From assembly GCF_026342355.1 (NCBI RefSeq), contig NZ_JAPEMV010000002.1, positions 1 to 64,000 of the forward strand: a DNA stretch of 64,000 bases, given 5' to 3'. Under the pieces are notes generated by a model. The model did not search any database. It was given only the letters and a program-made list of their open reading frames with translations, and was not told where the DNA came from. The stretch comes from Streptomyces sp. NBC_00249. Its GTDB lineage: Bacteria > Actinomycetota > Actinomycetes > Streptomycetales > Streptomycetaceae. Positions 26,746 through 38,683 of this stretch are shown one piece after another (the stretch's first letter is position 1; the number at the start of each line of letters is the position of its first letter). A program made the translations under genes and the position numbers.

Positions 26746-29700
26746 TCAGGTGACGTCCGGGGCCGCCCGGCTGAGCGTCTCCACCGTGCGCCGGGCGCCA
26801 GGCCCGAGCAGCGCCGCCGCCTCCGCCGGCGAACCGGCGAGCCAGCGGGCCACGAGCGCCCCGAACACCGGGTCGGCCCGGACCAGCTCCACCGTGCGGT
26901 GCTCGAAGACCTCCGGCCCGCCGGGGACCCGCAGCAGCTGCCGTCCGGTGCGCCGCAGCAGCTCGCGGGTGCGCTGTTCGGGGCGCAGGCAGGTCCCGGC
27001 CGCGACGGCGTCCAGGAAGGCCCCGAGCACGGCCGGATCGGCCTCCTCGCGCAGGAGCACGCCGGCCAGCTCGCCGCGCAGCGCGTACGAGGCCTCGCCG
27101 CCGGGCGCGGCCAGTACCCCGGCCAGCGCGGCCCGTACGGGGGCGGGTGCGGTGCGGAGCAGGTCCAGCACCAGGGGGCGCAGTACGGGTCCGGCGGCCG
27201 GGCCGTGTTCGAGGCGCCGGTCCACGAAGGCGGCGGCGTGCGGGGCGTCCTCGGGGTGGCCGGCGAGGTGGTCCCGTACGAGGTCACCGGCGCGGCGGGC
27301 CAGGCCCGGCGTGGTGAGCGCGGCCAGGGCGCGGAGCACCTCCCCGTCGGCCCGGGCCCGCAGGGCGGCGAAGACGGCGTCCGGGTCGGGCAGCACGGGC
27401 AGGGCCGCCACCAGCGCGGAGGCGGGCAGCCGGGAGCCGCGCTCGGGGTCCCGGAAGCAGTCCAGGGCGTCGGCGAGGTGGCGGGCCCGCGCCTGGGGGT
27501 CGCGGAGCAGGATCCCGAGGGCGCTGCCGTGCAGGGTGACGTCGCCGGGCCGGGCGAGCAGCGCCTCGGCGGCGTAGCGCAGCAGGTCCCGGTCGGCCGG
27601 GGTGCGCACGTGCGGGGCGGTGGCGAGCCCGTACGCGGCGGCCGCCACCCGCCGCCCGGGCCGCGCGTCGTGCGCCCAGCGGTCGACGGCCCGGCTCAGG
27701 GCGGAGGGCTCGTCCTCCGCGAGTACGGCGAGCAGTTCGTCGGCGCGGGGGTGCGCGGCGTCGACGAGGGCCTCGGTGAGGTCGTCGACGGCGAGGGCGC
27801 GGTGGGTGTGCAGCAGGGCCTGTGCGGCGGTGGCGACGGTGGCTCCGGGGCGGCCGCGCAGTCGGCGGCCGTCGGTGAACCAGGTGCAGAGCAGGGGCAT
27901 GACGAGCTGCGGGGCGCGGGCGAGGCGGCGGGCGGCGGCCTCGAGGTACCGGTGGTCGGCGGGCAGCAGGCGACGCAGCAGGTCGAGCCGGTCGCACTCG
28001 GGCAGCCGCAGCCGGTTCCAGAACCACCCGCCGAACTCCCCGGGCCCGACCCGCGCCACGTGCTCGGCGAGAGCATGCAGAACGGGCAACTGCGCCGCGG
28101 CATCGGAAGCCCGCAACAACACCCCCCGCAACAACCGCGAGGCCCACCACCCCCGATCACCAACCCCGCCAGACCCAACGGCCCGGCCGCTCCCAGCACC
28201 CCTGACACCCCCGGCAGCCTCGGCGGCCCCGGCAGCCCCGACGACCCCTGCGACCCCTGCATCCCCGGTGCCCCCCACAGCCCCCACAGCCCCCACAGCC
28301 CCAAGGGGCCAACCGGTCATGCCGCTCCCAGCACTCCCGACACCCCCAGCAGTCTCAGCGAGACCGGCAGTCCTGGTGACCCCGGCAGCGCCATCGGCCC
28401 CAGCCACGGCTGCCCCGCCTGCCCCGGAGGGCCCGTCGGCCCCGAAGGGCTCGGCACCGCAGGTCGTCCCCCCGCCTCCCCCGGCCCCGGTCGGCCCGGC
28501 AGCCCTGCCGGGTCCCGGGGACTCAGGAGCCCACACCCGCCCAGCGTTCCAGGCCGGACCGGCTGACCTGGACGGCCCGGCGGGCCCGGCGGGCCCGGCC
28601 GAGTCTGCGGCACCAGCCACCCCACCGGTCCCAGAGGGCTCAGCAGCACAGGCCGGCCGACCACTCTCCGCAGGCCGATTCTGCCCAGCGGCCCCGGCCC
28701 GTTCCGCTACCCTGCTCGGCCCAGAAGCCCCGGCGGCACAAGCCTGCCCGGTGCTCCCCGCAGGCCAGGGGTACCCGACCGCTGCGGGTGGCCCGGCGGC
28801 CCGGGGCGCTCCCGCAGCGGCGGCTTGCCGAGCCACCCCACCGGCACCGCAGGTCGTCCAGCCTGGCGCGGCGGGCCCGGGGGCCCGGGGCGGTGAGCCA
28901 CTTCCGGCGGTGGAGTCCGACCCCCCGGGGCCGGGGGTGTCCCCCGGCGGCCCGGACGGCACAGGTGGCTCGGGCGGGTGTTCCGCGAAGCGGTTGAGGG
29001 CGTCCACCAAGCCGGTGAGGTGGATCCGGGCTTCGGGCTGCGGGAGGCGGCGTACGGCCTCCAGGACGGGACCGATCCGGTGCCGGGGTACGGGCGGGCC
29101 GGACGTGGCGGGGCCGTGGTGCACCAGGGTGTCGAGCGCGGTCGGGACGTCGAGATGGCCGCCCTGGAGCCAGTCGGACAGTTCCTCGTGCGCGAAGCGG
29201 TACCCGGGGCCCGCCGGGACCAGCAGCCCCTCGGTGAGGACGGCGGAGGCCCAGCCGGTGCGCCAGGGGAAGAGTTCCTCGAAGGCGGCCCGGTCCAGCT
29301 GTCCCTGCCCGGGGCCCAGGCACCGCCGGGCGGCCTCGTGGACCCGCCCGGCCACGCGCGCGGCGAGCCGCCGCACCCCGGGCCCGTGCACGGGTACGGA
29401 CCCGGACGCCGAGGCCGCGATCCTGACGGCCACCCGCAGCACCACCAGGTCCAGGTGCGCCCCGAACACCTCGTCGCGGCCGGGGCGGCCGGCGGTGACC
29501 CCGGCGGCGCGGATCCCGGCGAGCAGGTGCAGGGTGAGCGGATGCCGGGCGTCGGACTCCCGCACGGCGTCGTCGGGGATCCCCAGGCGGGCACGGGCCG
29601 CCTGCGCCTCGGCCGGGGTCAGGTCGCCGACGGGCAGTGCGGGCGGCAGCCGCCGGGCCGGGCGGTCCGGGGTGTGCAGCGCCTCGGGCGGGTAGAGGGC

Positions 29701-31062
29701 GCCGGCCCCCTCCCAGTACTCGGGCCGGGCGGCGACGACCAGCCGGACCCCGGTCGCGCGCAGCCACCCGGCGGTGGCACCGGTCCACGGTGCGAGGCGG
29801 TGGGCGAGCTGCGGCGGCATCTCCTCGGGGGCGTCCAGCACCACCAGCAGCGCCCGCCCCGCGGCGGCCGCCAGCCGTGCCACCCGCTCCGCCGTGGCGG
29901 ACACGGCGGCCCCGGGGGTTCCGTCGGCGGCCGCGGTGACGATCCGGCCCGCGGCCGCCAGCACCCGCGTCACGGCGTCGGCCAGCGAGGCGTCGCCGCC
30001 GCGCAGGTCGGCCCCGCGCAGCCAGAGCGTCGGGGCGGGGCGGGGACCGCGCGCCCGGTCGGCGGCCAGGGTGGTGAGGATGGTGGTCCGGCCGGTACCG
30101 GGGTCTCCGACCAGCCCCAGCACGAGGCGGTGCCCTGCTGCGAAGGCACCCAGCTCCCCGGCGATCCGGGGCCTCTCCACGGGCCCGGCCCCAGCCCCGG
30201 TCCCGCGCCCCTGCCGGGGGATGTACCCGGGCCCGGAACCAGGATCCGCACCGGAGCCGGAGCCGGGACCGGTCCCAGGACCGGCGCAACCCACCCCCAC
30301 ACCCGCCCCCACCCCCACCGCCGACCCCACCGTCGTGGCCGTCAGTTCCAGCGCCCCCGCCAGGTTGAGTTCCGCACCGTACGCGGGGACCGTGGCGGCG
30401 TTGCGGTCCAGGAGGGACGCGAGGGGGCCGGTAGGGGTGGTGGCGGCCGCCGCGCGGAGCGGGACGGCGAAGCTCGCGGGGCGGTGCTCCGTCCGCAGAG
30501 CGGTGCCCACGACCGCGAGCACCGCTCCGGTCGCCGCGTCCAGGACCGGCCCCCCGCAGGCCTCACCGCCGAGGCCGAGGGCGTCCCGGCCGTCCGTGCC
30601 GATGGCCAGCTCCACCGTGGCGGGCAGGGCGTGGCGGCGGCCGGCCGCGGTGTAGCCGACCTCCGCCCCGGCGCCGAGCACCCGCGCCTGGCGCCAGCCC
30701 CGCGCGGGGAGGCGTACGTAGGTTCCTGGAAGGACGGCCTCCCGCGCCGCCACCGGCAGCGGCCTGACGCCGAGTCCTTCGGTCCGTACGAGGGCCAGGC
30801 CGAGCTCCGGGAGGAGGGTGAGGTCGGCGGCGCCGGCCCGGCAGGTCCGCCCGTCGGGCCCGTGCAGCACCATCCGGTCGAGGCCGTCGACGGCCTCGTG
30901 GCCGGTGATCACCGTGCCGCGGTCGTCGGCCACGAACCCGGTGCCGCGCGGCCGCCCGGCGAGATCGTGGATCCGGACGAGCCCCACGGGGTGCCCGCCG
31001 GCGTCGGATCCCGGGGCAGCCTCGAAGTCCCCCGCACCGTCCGTGACCTCGTCCGTCATCAC
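26746..31062 (-). CDS. Trypsin-like domain / P-loop NTPase / helical-repeat fusion protein
   Basis: A 1438-residue protein. Residues 25-215 have a trypsin/HtrA-like fold pattern (RGTGFVADDRGTVITGHEAV with His55; GEACGGPV at 167-173). The nucleophile position is Cys169 instead of Ser, and the Asp position (LGLALVR) is Gly. Residues 300-560 are a P-loop NTPase: Walker A GDPGTGRTT at about 319-327 with Arg for Lys, Walker B LLVVLDAPEE, then VVAARPEYW like a NACHT/STAND sensor. A helical region follows, then a Gly/Ala/Pro linker (about 690-1010) and alpha-helical HEAT-like repeats to the end. Sits between truB and ribF on the same strand. The function is unknown; a STAND-type signalling protein is my inference. 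Confidence 0.8.
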   Translation of the reverse strand: MMTDEVTDGAGDFEAAPGSDAGGHPVGLVRIHDLAGRPRGTGFVADDRGTVITGHEAVDGLDRMVLHGPDGRTCRAGAADLTLLPELGLALVRTEGLGVRPLPVAAREAVLPGTYVRLPARGWRQARVLGAGAEVGYTAAGRRHALPATVELAIGTDGRDALGLGGEACGGPVLDAATGAVLAVVGTALRTEHRPASFAVPLRAAAATTPTGPLASLLDRNAATVPAYGAELNLAGALELTATTVGSAVGVGAGVGVGCAGPGTGPGSGSGADPGSGPGYIPRQGRGTGAGAGPVERPRIAGELGAFAAGHRLVLGLVGDPGTGRTTILTTLAADRARGPRPAPTLWLRGADLRGGDASLADAVTRVLAAAGRIVTAAADGTPGAAVSATAERVARLAAAAGRALLVVLDAPEEMPPQLAHRLAPWTGATAGWLRATGVRLVVAARPEYWEGAGALYPPEALHTPDRPARRLPPALPVGDLTPAEAQAARARLGIPDDAVRESDARHPLTLHLLAGIRAAGVTAGRPGRDEVFGAHLDLVVLRVAVRIAASASGSVPVHGPGVRRLAARVAGRVHEAARRCLGPGQGQLDRAAFEELFPWRTGWASAVLTEGLLVPAGPGYRFAHEELSDWLQGGHLDVPTALDTLVHHGPATSGPPVPRHRIGPVLEAVRRLPQPEARIHLTGLVDALNRFAEHPPEPPVPSGPPGDTPGPGGSDSTAGSGSPPRAPGPAAPGWTTCGAGGVARQAAAAGAPRAAGPPAAVGYPWPAGSTGQACAAGASGPSRVAERAGAAGQNRPAESGRPACAAEPSGTGGVAGAADSAGPAGPAGPSRSAGPAWNAGRVWAPESPGPGRAAGPTGAGGGGGTTCGAEPFGADGPSGAGGAAVAGADGAAGVTRTAGLAETAGGVGSAGSGMTGWPLGAVGAVGAVGGTGDAGVAGVVGAAGAAEAAGGVRGAGSGRAVGSGGVGDRGWWASRLLRGVLLRASDAAAQLPVLHALAEHVARVGPGEFGGWFWNRLRLPECDRLDLLRRLLPADHRYLEAAARRLARAPQLVMPLLCTWFTDGRRLRGRPGATVATAAQALLHTHRALAVDDLTEALVDAAHPRADELLAVLAEDEPSALSRAVDRWAHDARPGRRVAAAAYGLATAPHVRTPADRDLLRYAAEALLARPGDVTLHGSALGILLRDPQARARHLADALDCFRDPERGSRLPASALVAALPVLPDPDAVFAALRARADGEVLRALAALTTPGLARRAGDLVRDHLAGHPEDAPHAAAFVDRRLEHGPAAGPVLRPLVLDLLRTAPAPVRAALAGVLAAPGGEASYALRGELAGVLLREEADPAVLGAFLDAVAAGTCLRPEQRTRELLRRTGRQLLRVPGGPEVFEHRTVELVRADPVFGALVARWLAGSPAEAAALLGPGARRTVETLSRAAPDVT
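28040..28980 (-). repeat. Low-complexity Gly/Ala-rich linker region
   Basis: Inside the 1438-residue gene, this stretch codes a long Gly/Ala/Pro/Ser-rich linker with collagen-like GxA steps and few hydrophobic residues. The template strand shows long C runs, including a 9-bp unit CCCCCACAG repeated three times at about 28272-28298 (coding GAV units). In-frame indels here would be tolerated. Confidence 0.7.
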
Positions 31063-31373
31063 CGCACCACTCCCCCGCCGCGGGACCCGTGGTCATGACG
31101 GTAGGCAAGTGAAGATCAGGACGAAAAGCACGCGAGGCGAAAGCGCCCCCTTACGCTCCCTCCATTCACTCCGAGCGCCTGCTCGGACGGGTGAATACGG
31201 GGCTCCGGGTGGATAGAGACCTACCCGAGGGGGGTCGTGGAGCGGTGAGCGGCGGACGATGCGCGCGCTCACCGCTCCACGTCAGAGGAACCAGGAACAG
31301 CAACAGCAGCCAGGAACCGGGAACGGGAACCAAGAAAAAGGAACCAGTACCGGCGAACAACAACGCGGGACGG
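31063..31373. other. 311-base gap upstream of the fusion-protein gene
   Basis: No gene is seen. The gap holds the truB terminator (31237-31280) and, nearer to truB, an A-rich stretch with repeated GGAACC-AGGAAC units (about 31289-31345). The lower-GC patch at 31090-31130 is a possible promoter region for the fusion gene, but I see no clear boxes. Confidence 0.5.
31237..31280 (-). terminator. Terminator downstream of truB
   Basis: A perfect 15-bp inverted repeat (GTGGAGCGGTGAGCG at 31237-31251 and its complement at 31266-31280) with a 14-base loop, 94 bases past the truB stop. It would end the rimP-truB transcript. Confidence 0.8.
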
Positions 31374-32282
31374 TCAGACGAAGACCGCGAGGGACTTCGC
31401 CTTGCCGCCCTTGCTCTCCACGAGCCCGAGCAGCTGCCCCTGCGGCCCGTAGACGGCGACGGTGCGGCCGTCCTGGTACTCGTCCGGCATCTCGATCCGC
31501 ACGCCGTTGGCGAGCAGCGAGGCCCGCCGGGCATCCAGGTCCCAGCGCGCGAACGCGGCGGCGGCCGCCTCGCCGATCGGCATGACGGTCAGCTCCTCCT
31601 GGAGCTGGTCCAGCGTGCGCGCCTTGTCGATCTTGTACGGGCCCACCCGCGTGCGCCGCAGCGCCGTCAGGTGCCCGCCCACGCCCAGGTCGGCGCCCAG
31701 GTCACGGGCGAGGGCCCGGATGTACGTACCGCTGGAGCAGACGACGGAGACCACGAGGTCGACGACCTTGGTGCCGTCCTCGGCCTCCGCCTCGCGCATG
31801 TCGTACACCTGGAACGACGAGACGGTCACCGGCCGGGCCGGGATCTCGAAGTCCTCGCCGTCGCGGGCGCGCTTGTAGGAGCGCACGCCCTTGATCTTGA
31901 TGGCGCTGACCTTGGACGGGACCTGCATGATCTCGCCGCTCAGCTTGGCGATGCCCGCGTCCACGGCCTCGCGGGTGACCCCGGAGGCGTCCGCGGACGC
32001 GGTGATCTCGCCCTCGGCGTCGTCCGTGAGGGTGTACTGCCCGAGACGGATCGTCCCGAGGTACTCCTTCTCGGTCAGCGCGAGGTGGCCGAGGAGCTTG
32101 GTGGCCTTCTCGACGCCCAGGACGAGGACACCCGTCGCCATGGGGTCGAGGGTGCCTGCGTGGCCGACGCGGCGGGTCTTGGCGATCCCGCGCATCTTGG
32201 CGACCACGTCGTGCGAAGTGAAACCGGACGGCTTGTCGACGATGACAAGGCCGTCCGGAGTCTTCCCTGCGTTGCTGCTCAT
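31374..32282 (-). CDS. truB: tRNA pseudouridine(55) synthase
   Basis: Makes pseudouridine 55 in the T-loop of tRNAs. The 302-residue product has the catalytic motif GHAGTLDPMATGVL, with the nucleophilic Asp at about residue 46, and the YKRARDG and GTYIRALARDLG motifs of the family; the C-terminal PUA-like part is present. Its ATG overlaps the rbfA stop (ATGA), showing coupling. Confidence 0.96.
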   Translation of the reverse strand: MSSNAGKTPDGLVIVDKPSGFTSHDVVAKMRGIAKTRRVGHAGTLDPMATGVLVLGVEKATKLLGHLALTEKEYLGTIRLGQYTLTDDAEGEITASADASGVTREAVDAGIAKLSGEIMQVPSKVSAIKIKGVRSYKRARDGEDFEIPARPVTVSSFQVYDMREAEAEDGTKVVDLVVSVVCSSGTYIRALARDLGADLGVGGHLTALRRTRVGPYKIDKARTLDQLQEELTVMPIGEAAAAAFARWDLDARRASLLANGVRIEMPDEYQDGRTVAVYGPQGQLLGLVESKGGKAKSLAVFV

Positions 32283-32731
32283 TCCGCGGCTGCGTCCTCG
32301 TCGTCCTCGTCGCCCGGCTTCTTGTACGGGTCGGCTTCGCCGGCGTACTGGGCGCCGGAGGAGACCTCGCGCACCTGGGCGTCGGAGGTGCGCGCCTTCT
32401 CGAGGAGGTCCTCGATGGTCTTGGCGTTCTCCGGGAGGGCGTCCGCGACGAAGGTCAGGGTGGGCGTGAACTTGGTTCCCGCCGCCCGGCCGACCGCGGA
32501 GCGCAGTACGCCCTTGGCGCTCTCGAGGCCCGCTGCCGCGCTGGCCCGGTCCTCGTCGTCGCCGTAGACCGTGTAGAAGACCGTGGCCTCCCGCAGGTCG
32601 CCGGTGACCCGGGTGTCCGTGATGGTCACGTGCGTACCGAGGCGGGGGTCCTTGACGCCGCGCTGCAGCTTCTCGGCCACCACCTCCCGGATGAGGTCCG
32701 CCAGCTTCTTCGCCCGCGCATTGTCGGCCAC
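32279..32731 (-). CDS. rbfA: 30S ribosome-binding factor A
   Basis: Helps mature the 16S rRNA 5' end and is needed for efficient 30S assembly, especially in the cold. The 150-residue product has the KH-like fold pattern ending in RTKFTPTLTF-type segments (here GTKFTPTLTF), plus an acidic C-terminal tail. I chose the GTG at 32731, with AAGGAG nine bases upstream; an in-frame ATG at 32764 would place that site inside the gene. It overlaps truB by four bases. Confidence 0.95.
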   Translation of the reverse strand: MADNARAKKLADLIREVVAEKLQRGVKDPRLGTHVTITDTRVTGDLREATVFYTVYGDDEDRASAAAGLESAKGVLRSAVGRAAGTKFTPTLTFVADALPENAKTIEDLLEKARTSDAQVREVSSGAQYAGEADPYKKPGDEDDEDAAAE

Positions 32732-32764
32732 TGGTCCGTCTCCTTCTTCCTTGCAGACAAGCAA

Positions 32765-33058
32765 TCAGTCTTCATCACCGTGGAACCGCCGTCTCACCGA
32801 CAGCAGCTCCACTTCAGGACGCGCCGCGACCAGCCGCTCGCAGCGGTCCAGTACGTCCGACACGAACCCCGCGTCCCCACTCACCAGGGCGACCCCTATA
32901 CGGGCCCTGCGGTGCAGGTCCTGGTCGCCCACCTCGGCCGCGCTCACGGCGAACTTGCGCTGGAGCTCGGCGACGATGGGCCGGACGACGGAGCGTTTCT
33001 CCTTCAGCGAATGAACGTCGCCGAGGAGCAGATCGAAGGACAGAGTCCCCACGTACAT
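32765..33058 (-). CDS. DUF503 (YlxP-like) protein
   Basis: A 97-residue protein beginning MYVGTLSFDLLLGDVHSLKEKR, the hallmark of the DUF503 family found between infB and rbfA in many bacteria. The family fold is small and alpha/beta; a ribosome-assembly role is suspected from context but not proven. I chose the ATG at 33058, where homology starts, instead of the ATG at 33160, which adds an Arg/Pro-rich leader. Confidence 0.9.
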   Translation of the reverse strand: MYVGTLSFDLLLGDVHSLKEKRSVVRPIVAELQRKFAVSAAEVGDQDLHRRARIGVALVSGDAGFVSDVLDRCERLVAARPEVELLSVRRRFHGDED

Positions 33059-33246
33059 GCAGTTCCGGATGTCCCGCCGGTGCGGGTTAGGTGGCCCGCC
33101 GGGCCGTCGCCCGGAAGGATCTCCCGGCCGACGCGCGGCCCGGTCACCAGAACCGTACACGCAACGGCCGGGGCCGATCGACGGATATTCCGCCGACCGG
33201 CCCCGGTGTTACAGCTACCTACGACACGGTGCGAACCGCCTCGCGC

Positions 33247-36375
<3,129 letters not shown>

Positions 36376-36423
36376 TTCGCTCCTTTTAGGTCCGGGTTAC
36401 GCCGGACCGTCGCTACTTCATGG

Positions 36424-36456
36424 GCGTACTCATCGCGTACTCATCGAGTGCTCATC
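36424..36456. repeat. Triple 11-bp tandem repeat in the infB leader
   Basis: GCGTACTCATC occurs twice in direct succession (36424-36434 and 36435-36445), followed by a variant GAGTGCTCATC (36446-36456). On the infB coding strand this reads GATGAGTACGC-type units about 50-80 bases before the start codon. A short inverted repeat (GGTCCGG/CCGGACC, 36389-36408) separates it from the ribosome-binding site. Confidence 0.7.
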
Positions 36457-36528
36457 GCAATCTCGACCTACTTCCAACTCGCGAGGTACCTGACCGCACG
36501 GGACGTTCCGTGCCGTTCTTCTTACTTC

Positions 36529-36816
36529 TTACGGTGCCGCCCCGGCCGTGACGGCCAGGGCTTTGCGCAGTTCCGTCGTGTCGAGCGCTCCTGCGGACCG
36601 AAGGGCCCGGGGGAACGCTCTGCGGCGGACCGCCTGGTCGAGGCAGACCGCGGCAGGGTGCACGTAGGCACCCCGGCCGGGCAGCGTACCGCGAGGATCA
36701 GGGACGCATTCGTCCTCGACCGCCACGATGCGCAGCAGATCGCTCTTGGCCGCTCGCTCCCGACACCCCACACAGGTGCGTTCGGGGCATGCGCGGGCTT
36801 GCGTCCGGCCAGACAC
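36529..36816 (-). CDS. YlxR/DUF448 RNA-binding protein
   Basis: A 95-residue protein with the family signature: ERTCVGCRERAAKSDLLRIV near the N-terminus and PGRGAYVHP in the middle. It lies between nusA and infB, the classic place. Family members bind RNA, and some act on RNase P or as nucleoid-linked regulators; which applies here is not known. Confidence 0.9.
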   Translation of the reverse strand: MSGRTQARACPERTCVGCRERAAKSDLLRIVAVEDECVPDPRGTLPGRGAYVHPAAVCLDQAVRRRAFPRALRSAGALDTTELRKALAVTAGAAP

Positions 36817-36890
36817 GCCTAAGTCTACCTCCCCGTACCGACCTCACCCCTTCAGGTGAAAAATCGAACGGATGTCGTTGTGATCCAGAG

Positions 36891-36945
36891 GGAATCCCTG
36901 GGTCCAGGGGTTCCTGTCTACCCGCCGGAAACCTCCGGCGGGTAG
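36891..36945 (-). terminator. Tandem hairpins after nusA (possible attenuator)
   Basis: Directly after the nusA stop lies a perfect 12-bp stem (arms 36918-36929 and 36934-36945, CTACCCGCCGGA) with an AACC loop. A second, near-perfect 11-bp stem (36891-36901 and 36904-36914) follows. They separate nusA from ylxR-infB inside one operon, so partial termination or processing here is likely. Confidence 0.65.
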
Positions 36946-36949
36946 CGAT

Positions 36950-38026
36950 TTATTCCCGGCCCCGGCTTCCGCCGCGGTCGGCGTCACGGCCGCCGTCACG
37001 CCCGTCACGACCGTCACGACCGCCGTCACGGCCGCCGTCCTCGTCGTCCGAGGTCTCGGTGTCGGGACGGATGTCGATGCGCCAGCCGGTGAGGCGGGCG
37101 GCGAGGCGGGCGTTCTGGCCCTCCTTGCCGATGGCCAGCGACAGCTGGTAGTCGGGCACGGTCACCCGGGCGGACCGGGAGTCCCAGTCGACGACCTCGA
37201 CCTTGCTCACCCGGGCGGGTGACAGGGCGTTCGCGACCATCTCCGCCGGGTCGTCCGACCAGTCGACGATGTCGATCTTCTCGCCGTGCAGCTCGGCCAT
37301 GACATTGCGCACGCGGCTGCCCATCGGGCCGATGCAGGCGCCCTTCGGGTTGAGGCCCGAACGGGTGGACCGGACGGCGATCTTGGTGCGGTGACCGGCC
37401 TCACGGGCGATCGCGGAGATCTCGACGCTGCCGTCGGCGATCTCGGGGACCTCCAGCGAGAACAGCTTCTTCACCAGGTTGGGGTGGGTGCGCGACAGGG
37501 TCACGGACGGACCGCGGACACCCTTCGCCACCCGCACGACGTACGCCTTCAGGCGGAGACCGTGCGTGTAGTCCTCGCCGGGGACCTGCTCCTGCACCGG
37601 CAGGATGGCCTCCAGCTTGCCGATGTCGACGAGGACGTTCTTGGGGTCCTTGCCCTGCTGGACGACGCCGGTGATGACGTCGCCCTCGCGGCCGGCGAAC
37701 TCGCCGAAGGTCAGGTCGTCCTCGGCGTCGCGCAGACGCTGCAGGATCACCTGCTTGGCGGTCGTCGCGGCGATCCGCCCGAAGTCCGACGGGGTGTCGT
37801 CGAACTCCTTGGGCTCCTGGCCCTCTTCGAGGTCCCTCGGGTCTTCCGTCGCCCACACGACCACGTGACCGTTGGTGCGGTCGAGCACGACGCGGGCGCG
37901 CCGGAAGCTGCCCTCGGTGCGGTGGTACGCGATGAGGAGGGCCGACTCGATCGCCTCGACGAGCAGGTCGAAGGAGATCTCCTTCTCCCGGACCAGACCC
38001 CGCAGGGCACTCATGTCGATGTCCAC
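36950..38026 (-). CDS. nusA: Transcription termination/antitermination factor NusA
   Basis: Binds RNA polymerase and nascent RNA. The 358-residue product has the N-terminal polymerase-binding domain ([19 protein letters not shown]), an S1 domain (about residues 110-200) and two KH domains (about 205-335, with [11 protein letters not shown] and [13 protein letters not shown]). The last 28 residues are a charged Asp/Gly/Arg repeat. There is no E. coli-type acidic repeat domain, as usual for actinobacteria. GTG start at 38026, with GAGGAGG upstream and a 2-base gap to rimP. Confidence 0.96.
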   Translation of the reverse strand: MDIDMSALRGLVREKEISFDLLVEAIESALLIAYHRTEGSFRRARVVLDRTNGHVVVWATEDPRDLEEGQEPKEFDDTPSDFGRIAATTAKQVILQRLRDAEDDLTFGEFAGREGDVITGVVQQGKDPKNVLVDIGKLEAILPVQEQVPGEDYTHGLRLKAYVVRVAKGVRGPSVTLSRTHPNLVKKLFSLEVPEIADGSVEISAIAREAGHRTKIAVRSTRSGLNPKGACIGPMGSRVRNVMAELHGEKIDIVDWSDDPAEMVANALSPARVSKVEVVDWDSRSARVTVPDYQLSLAIGKEGQNARLAARLTGWRIDIRPDTETSDDEDGGRDGGRDGRDGRDGGRDADRGGSRGRE

Positions 38027-38028
38027 GG

Positions 38029-38526
38029 CTACGCCTCCTCTTCCTTCTTGTCCTTGCGGTTGAACTCGATCTCGACACGCGCCTTGGCGATGTCGGTGAA
38101 AGCAATGCGGCGGGCGGTCGCCTTGCGGCCCTTCACGCCCGGAACTTCGAGGTCCATGCCCTCGTCGTCGACGTCGAGGATGCGGGCGACCAGTTCCCCG
38201 CTCTCGACCAGCTGGAACTTCACGAGACGGCCGATGGCCCGGATGTAGTGACGGTGCTCGGTCAGCGGGCGGTCCGCGCCCGGCGAGCTCACTTCGAGGT
38301 TGTACTCGTCCTCGCCCATCGCGTCGGTCTCGTCGAGCTTGTCGGAGATCTCACGGCTCAGCTCGGCGCACTCGTCCAGGTCGACACCCTCATCGGAATC
38401 CACGATGATCCGCAGCATCCGGCGCTTGCCCGCCTTGGACATCTCGATCTCCTCGAGGTCCAGGCCCTTGGCGGCGACGAGCGGCTCCAGCAGTCCGCGC
38501 AGCCTGTCGCTCTGGGTGGTGCTCAT
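38029..38526 (-). CDS. rimP: Ribosome maturation factor RimP
   Basis: Needed for assembly of the 30S subunit. The 165-residue product has the typical N-terminal segment ([17 protein letters not shown]), the conserved [17 protein letters not shown] and the [14 protein letters not shown] motif, then a C-terminal SH3-like domain. ATG at 38526 preceded by GAGGAG. First gene of the rimP-nusA-ylxR-infB-DUF503-rbfA-truB unit; a divergent lipoprotein gene begins 158 bases away. Confidence 0.95.
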   Translation of the reverse strand: MSTTQSDRLRGLLEPLVAAKGLDLEEIEMSKAGKRRMLRIIVDSDEGVDLDECAELSREISDKLDETDAMGEDEYNLEVSSPGADRPLTEHRHYIRAIGRLVKFQLVESGELVARILDVDDEGMDLEVPGVKGRKATARRIAFTDIAKARVEIEFNRKDKKEEEA

Positions 38527-38683
38527 CCGGGTGACTCCTCGGCCGCGTGTGCTGTTGTGGTTTTCGTCGCGTGTCAGGTCAAAGGGTATCCGGTCGCGGA
38601 GGGTGTTGCCGTCCGCGCTGCGGCCGGGAGCCCCGGGTACCGTGATCACACCCTGTCCCGACATCACCCCCGAGGACGTCGCC

